From Bradyrhizobium sp. AZCC 1719 (GTDB lineage: Bacteria > Pseudomonadota > Alphaproteobacteria > Rhizobiales > Xanthobacteraceae), in the NCBI RefSeq assembly GCF_036924525.1, contig NZ_JAZHRU010000001.1, positions 2,571,001 through 2,635,000 of the forward strand: a stretch of 64,000 bases of DNA, read 5' to 3'. The number at the start of each line of letters is the position of its first letter. Within the stretch, counting starts at the first letter, position 1. Under the pieces are notes generated by a model. It saw nothing but the letters and a program-made list of their open reading frames with translations, did no database searches and was not told the DNA's origin. The translations under genes and the position numbers were made by a program. This document shows, in pieces, positions 57,466-64,000 of this stretch.

Positions 57466-57582
57466 TTGGGCCACTCCGTTGAAGTGTCCAATCCGACATC
57501 GCAGTTCGCGTGAACTGCCAGAGGGGCCCGGGCTTGGACGCACATGTAAAAGGGCGCAGTCAGGCTGCGAAAACTGCTTCCG

Positions 57583-57924
57583 TTACTCAGGTTGGTCGGA
57601 AAGGGCGAAGAGCTCGACGAGTTGATCCGGTTCGATCAGGACGGACAGGACGACGCCGATGAACGTCAGGCTTCCGGCGAGGTCGAACCACATGATGCGG
57701 AATCGGTCGCGCCGGCAGAGCAGCGCGAAGCCGGCCGTTAATGCGGCAACGCCAAAGAGCAGGGTGACGATCGCGGGCGCCAGCGCATCCGCCGGCACCA
57801 CGTTCCGGATTCCTACGGTCGCAATCAGCGCCACGAGCAGGATGCCGGCGAACAACTCCTTGCCGCGAGCCGCAGGGGAGCGGGCGGTCGTTTCAACAAT
57901 CTGACTGCGGTCCAAGAAAGCCAT
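57583..57924 (-). CDS. Hypothetical membrane protein
   Basis: 113 residues with three predicted transmembrane helices (about 23-42, 48-70 and 78-98), flanked by a polar N-terminus (MAFLDRSQIVETTARSPAARG). I recognise no family. The ribosome site is poor. It faces, head to head, the XRE-type regulator at 58003, with an inverted repeat (57953-57972) between them. Its position upstream of the TerC gene on the same strand (117-bp gap) may mean they are cotranscribed. Confidence 0.6.
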   Translation of the reverse strand: MAFLDRSQIVETTARSPAARGKELFAGILLVALIATVGIRNVVPADALAPAIVTLLFGVAALTAGFALLCRRDRFRIMWFDLAGSLTFIGVVLSVLIEPDQLVELFALSDQPE

Positions 57925-57952
57925 CGGATTCTTATTCGCGAGCTGAGATTGT

Positions 57953-57972
57953 GGTAGGGAACATTACCTACC
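57953..57972. promoter_or_regulatory. Inverted repeat between divergent genes
   Basis: GGTAGG (57953-57958) and CCTACC (57967-57972) form an inverted repeat with an 8-bp spacer, in the 78 bp between a membrane-protein gene and the XRE regulator gene. It may be an operator for the latter. Confidence 0.4.
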
Positions 57973-58002
57973 CGGTCATTCATTCCAGATAGTTTAGTAA
58001 TC

Positions 58003-58335
58003 ATGAAACGAGTAAAACATCAAGATGGTTCCGCTGAACGTCAGCCGGCTAAGGTCGCGCCGGACGCCAAGCAGTTGCGGAAACTGGCCGGGGATTGGCT
58101 GAAGCAGCGAAGGGCTGATGCCGAATTGTCGCAGGCGGATCTCGCTGCCCGCCTCGGCCTGAAATATTACACGTTCATCTCCCAGGTCGAGAACGGGTTC
58201 AGTCGAGTTCCAACTGAAATTATGGGAGCTTGGGCCGGCGAATTGGGTCTTGAACCGGCCGCCTTCGCTAGGCATCTGTTAAGGTACTACGAGCCGGAAT
58301 TGCACCGGCTGCTGTTCGGAGCGGAAAGCACATGA
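58003..58335 (+). CDS. XRE family DNA-binding protein
   Basis: 110 residues. The helix-turn-helix is at about 28-85 (LAGDWLKQRRADAELSQADLAARLGLKYYTFISQVENGFSRVP, the Cro/CI pattern) with a short extra C-terminal part (LRYYEPELHRLLFGAE). Overlap of its stop with the next ATG (ATGA, 58332-58335) indicates a coupled pair with the following gene. Ligand and targets unknown. The pair is a conserved-looking two-gene unit. Confidence 0.82.
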   Translation: MKRVKHQDGSAERQPAKVAPDAKQLRKLAGDWLKQRRADAELSQADLAARLGLKYYTFISQVENGFSRVPTEIMGAWAGELGLEPAAFARHLLRYYEPELHRLLFGAEST

Positions 58336-58775
58336 GTGTGGTTGCGTTCGAGCGCAAACAGGATGCGGGCGAGTGGAGCGAGCGAGAACTCAGCACCATC
58401 GTTGCGGCTCTGAACGCAGCGCTTGCGCCGGGCACCGGACGCGAATGGGAAACCGGCATGACGGAGAAGCGCGATCCCCAGTTCTACCTGCTGGGACCGC
58501 TTCCGGATCAGGCTTGCGAGTTGTGCGTCTCGCGGATCGGCGGACGCTATATCCTTGAGGATGGATGGGGGCGGCTGCTCTTCGAGCACCGAAACCTCGA
58601 TCTGGTCGTTCTGCACGCGCGGGCGGCAGTCCCGAGCACGTCGTGGCTTATGGTACGCGTGATCGTGTTGTGGTGTGCGATCCGTGGTGTGATGCACGAA
58701 AGGATCGAGCCGATGCTCGCCGAAAGCGAGGAGCTGCTTGTCCAATTGGCACCGCAGCTTTCGGCTTTCGCCTGA
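58332..58775 (+). CDS. Hypothetical protein coupled to the XRE regulator
   Basis: 147 residues (REWETGMTEKRDPQFYLLGPLPDQACELCVSRIGGRYILEDGWGRLLFEH, then a hydrophobic SWLMVRVIVLWCAIRG segment). It overlaps the XRE gene by 4 bp, suggesting a partner such as a co-regulator or antitoxin-like unit. I recognise no family. Three cysteines, two in ACELC, may bind metal or form a disulphide. Confidence 0.6.
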   Translation: MSVVAFERKQDAGEWSERELSTIVAALNAALAPGTGREWETGMTEKRDPQFYLLGPLPDQACELCVSRIGGRYILEDGWGRLLFEHRNLDLVVLHARAAVPSTSWLMVRVIVLWCAIRGVMHERIEPMLAESEELLVQLAPQLSAFA

Positions 58776-58817
58776 TCTCGCCCAATTTCCCAATCACCTC
58801 CCAATTTTGAAAGTGCC

Positions 58818-60680
58818 ATGAGCGCAAAATCTGCGACCTCCCGAGCCGTCAAGACGTCCCGTAAGCCCGTCAAGGGCGGCAAGGCGAGCGCAGCCAAACC
58901 CAAAACCGGCAAATTGCCGGAATGGAACCTCGCCGATCTTTATTCCGGCATCGACGCGGCTGAAATCGCACGCGATCTGCAGAAGATGGATACCGACTGC
59001 GTCGCGTTTGAAACGGACTACAAAGGCAAGCTGGCGGAAAGCGTTGCCCGCGATGAGGGCGGTCTTTGGCTAGCGGAGGCGGTCAGGCGCTACGAGGCGA
59101 TTGACGATTTGGCCGGCCGGCTCGGCTCCTACGCAGGCCTGGTTCATGCCGGCGACAGCGTCGATCCCGTGATTTCCAAATTCTACGGCGACGTCTCCGA
59201 GCGGCTGACGGCGGCCTCGCTGCATCTCTTGTTCTTCGCGCTCGAACTCAACCGCATCGAAAACGCCGTGATCGAGCGCGCGATGCAAACGCCCGAGCTC
59301 GCGCATTACCGGCCGTGGATCGAGGATCTGCGCAAGGACAAGCCGTATCAGCTCGAAGATCGCGTCGAGCAGTTGTTTCACGAAAAATCCCAGAGTGGCT
59401 ATGCCGCCTGGAACCGGCTATTCGACCAGACCATCTCCGGCCTGCGCTTCAAGGTCGGGACCAAGGAGCTCGCGATCGAGCCGACGCTCAATCTGCTGCA
59501 GGACCGTGCGCCGGAAAAGCGCAAGGCCGCCGCGCAGGCGCTGGCGAAAACGTTCAAGGATAATGAGCGGACCTTTGCCCTCGTCACCAACACGCTCGCC
59601 AAGGACAAGGAAATTTCCGATCGCTGGCGTGGCTTCCAGGACGTTGCGGATTCGCGCCACCTGAACAACCGCGTCGAACGCGAGGTCGTCGATGCGCTGG
59701 TCGGCTCGGTTCGCGCGGCCTATCCGCGGCTGTCGCACCGCTACTACAATCTGAAAGCCGGCTGGTTCAAAAAGAAGAAGCTGGCGCATTGGGACCGCAA
59801 CGCGCCGCTGCCGTTCGCGGCGGCCGGCACGATCGCCTGGCCCGAGGCGCAGAAGATGGTGCTGACGGCCTATCGCGGCTTCTCCGCCGAGATGGCCAAC
59901 ATCGCGGAACGTTTCTTCACCGACCGCTGGATCGATGCGCCGGTGCGGCCGGGCAAGGTGCCGGGCGCGTTCTCGCACCCGACCACGCCCTCGGCGCATC
60001 CCTATGTGCTGATGAATTACCAGGGCAAGCCGCGCGACGTAATGACGCTGGCGCATGAGCTCGGCCATGGCGTGCACCAGGTGCTGGCGGCGAAGAACGG
60101 CGCACTGATGGCGCCGACGCCGTTGACGCTTGCGGAGACGGCAAGCGTGTTCGGCGAAATGCTGACTTTCAAGCGGCTCCTGTCGCAGACCAAAAACGCC
60201 AAGCAGCGCCAGGCGCTGCTGGCCGGCAAGGTCGAGGACATGATCAACACCGTAGTGCGGCAGATCGCGTTCTATTCGTTCGAGCGCGCCGTGCACACCG
60301 AGCGCAAGAACGGCGAACTGACCGCCGAGCGCCTCGGCCAGATCTGGCTCAGCGTGCAGGGTGAAAGCCTAGGGCCGGCCATCGACATCCGTCCGGGCTA
60401 CGAGAATTTCTGGATGTACATTCCGCACTTCATCCATTCGCCGTTCTACGTCTACGCCTATGCGTTCGGCGATTGCCTGGTGAACTCGCTTTACGCCGTC
60501 TACGAAAACGCCACCGAGGGTTTCGCCGAGCGTTATCTCGCCATGCTCGCAGCCGGCGGCACCAAGCATTATTCCGAATTGCTCAAGCCGTTCGGCCTCG
60601 ATGCCAGGGATCCCAAATTCTGGGACGGCGGGCTGTCGGTCATCGCAGGCATGATCGACGAGCTGGAAGCGATGGGCTGA
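58818..60680 (+). CDS. pepF: Oligoendopeptidase F (M3 family)
   Basis: A 620-residue cytoplasmic zinc endopeptidase that cuts oligopeptides. The Lys/Ala-rich N-terminus (about 1-30, KTSRKPVKGGKASAAKPK) is extra compared with the family. The M3 zinc motif is HELGH (413-417), with the downstream glutamate in LAETASVFGEML. Near the C-terminus are IHSPFYVYAYAFGDCLVNSLY and the substrate loop. Start 58818 is the only in-frame ATG with homology-consistent length. It is followed by an intradiol dioxygenase gene after 99 bp. Confidence 0.93.
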   Translation: MSAKSATSRAVKTSRKPVKGGKASAAKPKTGKLPEWNLADLYSGIDAAEIARDLQKMDTDCVAFETDYKGKLAESVARDEGGLWLAEAVRRYEAIDDLAGRLGSYAGLVHAGDSVDPVISKFYGDVSERLTAASLHLLFFALELNRIENAVIERAMQTPELAHYRPWIEDLRKDKPYQLEDRVEQLFHEKSQSGYAAWNRLFDQTISGLRFKVGTKELAIEPTLNLLQDRAPEKRKAAAQALAKTFKDNERTFALVTNTLAKDKEISDRWRGFQDVADSRHLNNRVEREVVDALVGSVRAAYPRLSHRYYNLKAGWFKKKKLAHWDRNAPLPFAAAGTIAWPEAQKMVLTAYRGFSAEMANIAERFFTDRWIDAPVRPGKVPGAFSHPTTPSAHPYVLMNYQGKPRDVMTLAHELGHGVHQVLAAKNGALMAPTPLTLAETASVFGEMLTFKRLLSQTKNAKQRQALLAGKVEDMINTVVRQIAFYSFERAVHTERKNGELTAERLGQIWLSVQGESLGPAIDIRPGYENFWMYIPHFIHSPFYVYAYAFGDCLVNSLYAVYENATEGFAERYLAMLAAGGTKHYSELLKPFGLDARDPKFWDGGLSVIAGMIDELEAMG

Positions 60681-60779
60681 CGGGTTCGGCCCCGGGCACG
60701 AACGGAATTGTGATGGGCGCGGATACAATTTCCGCCGCTGTCACCCTACATGATAGCGGCGACAAGAGGGGAGTGCCCC

Positions 60780-61367
60780 ATGATCGACACCCCGACACGG
60801 CGCGCGGTGCTTGGAGCGGGCGTCTTCGCCGCCGGTTCGCTGCTCACGATTGACGCCAGCATTGCTGAGGCCCCGCTAGCCCTCACCCCGGAATGCCATG
60901 ACGGCGACACCGCAACATTGGCGCAGACCGAAGGGCCGTACTTCAAGCGCTCTTCACCCGAGCGCGCCGAGCTGATTGAAGAAGGCATGGCGGGACAGCC
61001 GATCGAACTGGTCGGCTTCGTTCTTACCCGCGCCTGCACGCCGGTCAGCGGAGCCTTGCTGGACTTCTGGCAGGCCGACGACAAGGGCCGATATGACAAT
61101 TCCGGTTTTCGCTTGCGCGGTCACCAGTTCTCCGATGCGGAAGGGCGCTACAGGTTGCGCAGCATCGTGCCCGGCGCCTATGTCGGCCGCACACGCCATA
61201 TCCACGTGAAGGTGCAGCCGCGCGGCGGCCGCGTGCTGACCACTCAGCTCTATTTCCCGGGCGAAGCGCTGAACCGCACTGACGGCCTGTTTCGCAAGGA
61301 ATTGCTGATACGCACCGCCAAGAACGCCGGCTGGCTCGCCGGGCGTTTCGATTTCGTGGTGGCTTAG
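60780..61367 (+). CDS. Intradiol ring-cleavage dioxygenase-like protein
   Basis: 195 residues. A twin-arginine-like signal (TRRAVLGAGVFAAGS) precedes the catechol/protocatechuate dioxygenase domain. Iron ligands are recognisable: Tyr in EGPYFKR and in GRYDNSG, His in TRHIHVKV (two histidines). DFWQADDKGRYD and TTQLYFPGE match the family core. Exported intradiol dioxygenase-like proteins of this size occur widely, with unknown substrates. Start 60780 has GGGGAG 6 bp upstream. The gene is in its own unit. Confidence 0.88.
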   Translation: MIDTPTRRAVLGAGVFAAGSLLTIDASIAEAPLALTPECHDGDTATLAQTEGPYFKRSSPERAELIEEGMAGQPIELVGFVLTRACTPVSGALLDFWQADDKGRYDNSGFRLRGHQFSDAEGRYRLRSIVPGAYVGRTRHIHVKVQPRGGRVLTTQLYFPGEALNRTDGLFRKELLIRTAKNAGWLAGRFDFVVA

Positions 61368-61440
61368 GGGCGGCTCGCTTTCTGGCCGAGCGACCGAGTG
61401 GAGAACCCCGCGTAAAACATTTGTTGAACGGACCGTAAGG

Positions 61441-61467
61441 CCGTGTTATACATATTGTACAACACGG
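61441..61467. promoter_or_regulatory. Toxin-antitoxin operator
   Basis: CCGTGTTATACA (61441-61452) faces TGTACAACACGG (61456-61467), matching at 11 of 12 positions. It includes a -10-like TATACAT and ends in the GGAG ribosome site of the antitoxin gene, so bound antitoxin would block both promoter and translation start. Confidence 0.65.
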
Positions 61468-61477
61468 AGCTGGTGCC

Positions 61478-61759
61478 ATGAGCAAAACCCCTCGCGGAAT
61501 GGAGGAAGCCTCTCGCGAATACAGGCTGGAGGACACCGCCCTTCAAATCCGGAAGATCGGTAACTCGGTCGGCGTGATCCTGCCAAAAGAGCTTCTTGCC
61601 CGGCTCAATCTCAAGGAGGGAGACAAGTTCTATCCGGTCGAGCAACCGGATGGCAGTCTGCGGCTCTCACCTTTCAATCCGAAGCACGCGCGGACCATGG
61701 AAATCGCCCGCAAGGTCATGCACGAATATCGCGATACGTTTGCAGCGCTTGCAAAATGA
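61478..61759 (+). CDS. AbrB/MazE-type antitoxin
   Basis: 93 residues with a SpoVT/AbrB swapped-hairpin domain (about 22-60, LQIRKIGNSVGVILPKELLARLNLKEGDKF). The rest (NPKHARTMEIARKVMHEYRDTFAAL) is the toxin-binding tail that should fold on Doc. GGAG lies 8 bp before ATG 61478. It overlaps the toxin gene by 4 bp (ATGA). Together they form an AbrB-Doc module, regulated by the operator upstream. Confidence 0.9.
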   Translation: MSKTPRGMEEASREYRLEDTALQIRKIGNSVGVILPKELLARLNLKEGDKFYPVEQPDGSLRLSPFNPKHARTMEIARKVMHEYRDTFAALAK

Positions 61760-62142
61760 GTGAGCCAATTTGGCTCGATGTCGATGAAGTCATCGACATG
61801 CATGCCGAGCAACTGGCGATATTCGGTGGACCGGAAGGCATTCGAGACCGTGGCCTTCTTGAGTCGGCGATTTTGCGGCCAGTGAACCAATGGAATTACG
61901 GGCAGACCGATATGGCAGCGCTCGCCGCAGCCTATGCGTTCGGTCTTGCCCGTAATCACGCGTTCGTGGACGGCAACAAGCGGATCGCGTTCCACGCCAT
62001 GATGGTCTTCTTGCGCGTCAACGATATACCCTTTGCGCCCGATCCGGCGCACGCCACCGCCATCATCCTCTCCCTCGCCGCCGGCGAGGTCAGCGAAGAA
62101 AGCCTGGCCCGCTGGATCCGGGATAATTGGCCTTCCGAATGA
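61756..62142 (+). CDS. doc: Doc-type (Fic family) toxin
   Basis: A 128-residue death-on-curing toxin. The Fic/Doc catalytic motif HAFVDGNKR (68-76) is present (Doc consensus HxFx(D/N)GNKR). IFGGPEGIRDRGLLESAI and NYGQTDMAALAAAYAFGLARNH surround it. Doc kinases inactivate EF-Tu by phosphorylation. The overlap with the antitoxin gene ensures the pair is made together. It is intact, so the module could be active. Confidence 0.92.
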   Translation: MSEPIWLDVDEVIDMHAEQLAIFGGPEGIRDRGLLESAILRPVNQWNYGQTDMAALAAAYAFGLARNHAFVDGNKRIAFHAMMVFLRVNDIPFAPDPAHATAIILSLAAGEVSEESLARWIRDNWPSE

Positions 62143-62225
62143 CCCGATAGGAAAGGGGCCGTTGCCCTCCCAAACGCTTTGCGGTAATTGCACGCGAGAA
62201 ACGCGGATTTTGACTGGGGATACCG

Positions 62226-62378
62226 ATGGCAGACCATAACGAAGTGGCCTACACGACCGCTGACGGCAACGACTACCCGGCCCATGAGCAGACCTATGAA
62301 GGGTTCATCATGTTGGTCAAATACGGCACCGTCGCCGTCGTAATCATTGTCGCCCTGATGGGTTATTTCCTGACCTGA
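62226..62378 (+). CDS. aa3-type cytochrome c oxidase subunit IV (small)
   Basis: A 50-residue membrane protein: polar N-terminus (MADHNEVAYT, then YPAHEQTYEGFIML) and one transmembrane helix (about 30-49, VKYGTVAVVIIVALMGYFLT). It matches the bacterial aa3-oxidase subunit IV family that packs against subunits I-III. The ATG at 62226 is preceded by GGGGATACCG. It is alone here, away from cox genes, just upstream of the pnt operon, an arrangement I recall from Bradyrhizobium. Confidence 0.85.
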   Translation: MADHNEVAYTTADGNDYPAHEQTYEGFIMLVKYGTVAVVIIVALMGYFLT

Positions 62379-62511
62379 CGCGTCGCTGCCTGCACCGCCG
62401 GCCCCGGCGGTGGCCAGAAATTCGCACGCATGCCGGTTGCGAAACCGGTATCCAACTAAGCGAAAAAGACGCTAGTTTGCTTGCGCGCGCCCGCCGCGCC
62501 GGGGAGGCCTC

Positions 62512-63639
62512 ATGAAAATTGCCGTTGCCAAGGAAATCGATCCGTCCGAACCGCGGGTTGCCGCTTCCCCGGACACCGTCAAGAAGTTCAAGGCGCTGGG
62601 CGCCGAAGTCGCGATCGAACCGGGTGCGGGCGTCAAGTCGGGCCTGCCGGATTCCGAATTCACCGCCGTCGGCGCCACCGTCAGCGCGGATGCGCTGAAG
62701 GACGCCGACATCATCATCAAGGTGAAGCGGCCTGAAGCGAGCGAGTTGGCGCAGTACAAGCGCGGCGCGCTGGTGATCGCCATCATGGACCCTTACGGCA
62801 ATGAGGCGGCGCTGAAGACGATCGCGGAGGCCGGCGTCTCGGCATTTGCGATGGAACTGATGCCGCGCATTACGCGCGCACAAGTCATGGACGTGCTGTC
62901 CTCGCAGGCAAATCTCGCCGGCTACCGTGCGGTGATCGAGGCGGCCGAGTCGTTTGGCCGCGCGTTCCCGATGATGATGACGGCGGCCGGCACCGTGCCG
63001 GCGGCGAAGGTGTTCGTAATGGGCGTCGGCGTTGCCGGTCTGCAGGCAATTGCGACCGCGCGCCGGCTCGGTGCCGTCGTTACCGCAACCGACGTGCGTC
63101 CTGCCACCAAAGAGCAGGTCGAATCGCTCGGCGCCAAATTTCTCGCGGTCGAGGACGAAGAGTTCAAGAACGCCCAGACCGCCGGTGGCTACGCCAAGGA
63201 AATGTCGAAAGAGTATCAGGCAAAGCAGGCCGAACTCACCGCCGAGCACGTCAAGAAGCAGGACATCGTGATCACGACCGCGCTGATCCCGGGCCGCCCC
63301 GCGCCAAGGCTCGTCAGCGCCGAGATGGTCAAATCGATGAAACCGGGTTCGGTGCTGGTCGATCTCGCCGTCGAGCGCGGTGGCAACGTCGAAGGCGCGA
63401 AGGCGGGCGAGGTCGTCGATGTCGATGGCATCAAGATCGTCGGCTACACCAATGTCGCCGGCCGCGTGGCGCAATCGGCCTCGAGCCTTTACGCCCGCAA
63501 CCTGTTCTCGTTCATCGAGACGCTGGTCGACAAGGCGAACAAGGCGCTCGCGGTCAATTGGGAAGACGAACTGGTGAAAGCCACCGCGCTGACCAAGGAC
63601 GGCGCCGTCATCCATCCGAACTTCCAGCCGAAAGCCTAA
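62512..63639 (+). CDS. pntA: NAD(P) transhydrogenase subunit alpha, part 1
   Basis: The 375-residue NAD(H)-binding domain I of the proton-translocating transhydrogenase. The start is [20 protein letters not shown]. The NAD-binding Rossmann part has [31 protein letters not shown] and the mobile loop region. C-terminal: [25 protein letters not shown]. In alphaproteobacteria the alpha subunit is split, and the next gene supplies the membrane part. GGGGAGG precedes ATG 62512. First gene of pntAA-AB-B. Confidence 0.95.
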   Translation: MKIAVAKEIDPSEPRVAASPDTVKKFKALGAEVAIEPGAGVKSGLPDSEFTAVGATVSADALKDADIIIKVKRPEASELAQYKRGALVIAIMDPYGNEAALKTIAEAGVSAFAMELMPRITRAQVMDVLSSQANLAGYRAVIEAAESFGRAFPMMMTAAGTVPAAKVFVMGVGVAGLQAIATARRLGAVVTATDVRPATKEQVESLGAKFLAVEDEEFKNAQTAGGYAKEMSKEYQAKQAELTAEHVKKQDIVITTALIPGRPAPRLVSAEMVKSMKPGSVLVDLAVERGGNVEGAKAGEVVDVDGIKIVGYTNVAGRVAQSASSLYARNLFSFIETLVDKANKALAVNWEDELVKATALTKDGAVIHPNFQPKA

Positions 63640-63650
63640 GGAGAGAAGCC

Positions 63651-63968
63651 ATGGAGCATGTCGCCCAAGTCGTCGACCCCTTCGTATTTCGGCTGTCGAT
63701 TTTCGTCCTCGCCGTCTTCGTCGGCTACTTCGTGGTCTGGTCGGTGACGCCGGCGCTGCATACGCCTTTGATGTCGGTGACGAATGCGATCTCCTCGGTG
63801 ATCGTGGTCGGTGCGCTGCTCGCGGTCGGCGTCGGCATGATCTCGAGCGGCTCGGGCTGGGCGCGCGGCTTCGGCTTCATCGCGCTGATCTTCGCCTGCG
63901 TGAACATATTTGGCGGCTTTCTTGTCACCCAGCGCATGCTGGCGATGTACAAGAAGAAGGTGAAGTGA
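63651..63968 (+). CDS. pntAB: NAD(P) transhydrogenase subunit alpha, part 2
   Basis: A 105-residue membrane segment of the split alpha subunit (domain II), with three helices (about 15-35, 45-65 and 72-94: [50 protein letters not shown]). The motif [13 protein letters not shown] ends it. Start 63651 ([13 protein letters not shown]) has AAGGAGAG upstream. It lies 11 bp after part 1, and pntB should follow beyond the window end. Confidence 0.94.
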   Translation: MEHVAQVVDPFVFRLSIFVLAVFVGYFVVWSVTPALHTPLMSVTNAISSVIVVGALLAVGVGMISSGSGWARGFGFIALIFACVNIFGGFLVTQRMLAMYKKKVK

Positions 63969-64000
63969 GTGGCGTGCACCTCGTGGTGACAAAGTCAAAT

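Noticed and set aside
57466..57582. Manganese (yybP-ykoY) riboswitch upstream of the TerC gene
   Set aside because: Family members often have one, but I could not find its conserved blocks in the 117-bp gap.

Overview
The window looks like a chromosomal segment of a Bradyrhizobium-type alphaproteobacterium. I infer this from the high GC, the gene order tolQRAB ... pal-cpoB-tilS-ftsH, pyk next to a DUF1036 gene, a DUF2312 (GapR) protein, a small aa3-oxidase subunit IV next to pntA, and several families of palindromic intergenic repeats. I saw no rRNA, tRNA, CRISPR array, prophage or intact insertion sequence.

1-15.3 kb is an accessory 'detoxification and regulation' region. It holds small enzymes (two GSTs, DoxX, SRPBCC, VOC, NTF2-like, SDR, hydroxyacid dehydrogenase, three YCII/DGPF proteins) and regulators (two TetR, HxlR, an ECF42-type sigma factor, a triple-PAS chemoreceptor). 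Four genes or operons in this region carry the same element, TGTCGG-N17-CGTC, upstream. One of them is the sigma-factor operon itself. This looks like a compact, autoregulated ECF42 regulon and is the most interesting system found here.

15.3-23.6 kb is degenerating or rearranged DNA. It has a frameshifted TetR gene whose apparent operator recurs in front of a DUF2852 gene, a partial duplicate of a serine acetyltransferase gene separated from the intact copy by a DUF1963 gene, a frameshifted acetyltransferase, a serine hydrolase, and about 1.2 kb packed with palindromic repeats.

23.6-36.5 kb is core envelope biology: tolQ-tolR-tolA-tolB, pal, cpoB, tilS and ftsH. A membrane GGDEF-EAL protein and a FeeM/LuxI-like N-acyl synthase lie between tolB and pal. 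An antisense hydrolase pseudogene lies between pal and cpoB.

36.5-44.5 kb is a cobalamin-switch locus. The B12-independent methionine synthase metE and the ribonucleotide reductase pair nrdAB are divergent, and each has its own cobalamin riboswitch. The NrdB protein has the residues of a class Ic (Mn/Fe, Chlamydia-like) R2 subunit. Together they read as the B12-free branch of methionine and deoxynucleotide synthesis, used when cobalamin is scarce.

44.5-64 kb is mostly ordinary chromosome: a GT87 membrane protein, TetR, OsmC, pyruvate kinase, DUF1036, DUF1244, GapR, an M15 peptidase, a YcbB-type L,D-transpeptidase, a sigma-54 response regulator, TerC, an XRE pair, oligoendopeptidase F, an intradiol dioxygenase, an AbrB/Doc toxin-antitoxin module with a clear operator, a 50-residue oxidase subunit, and the first two pnt genes, with pntB presumably beyond the edge.
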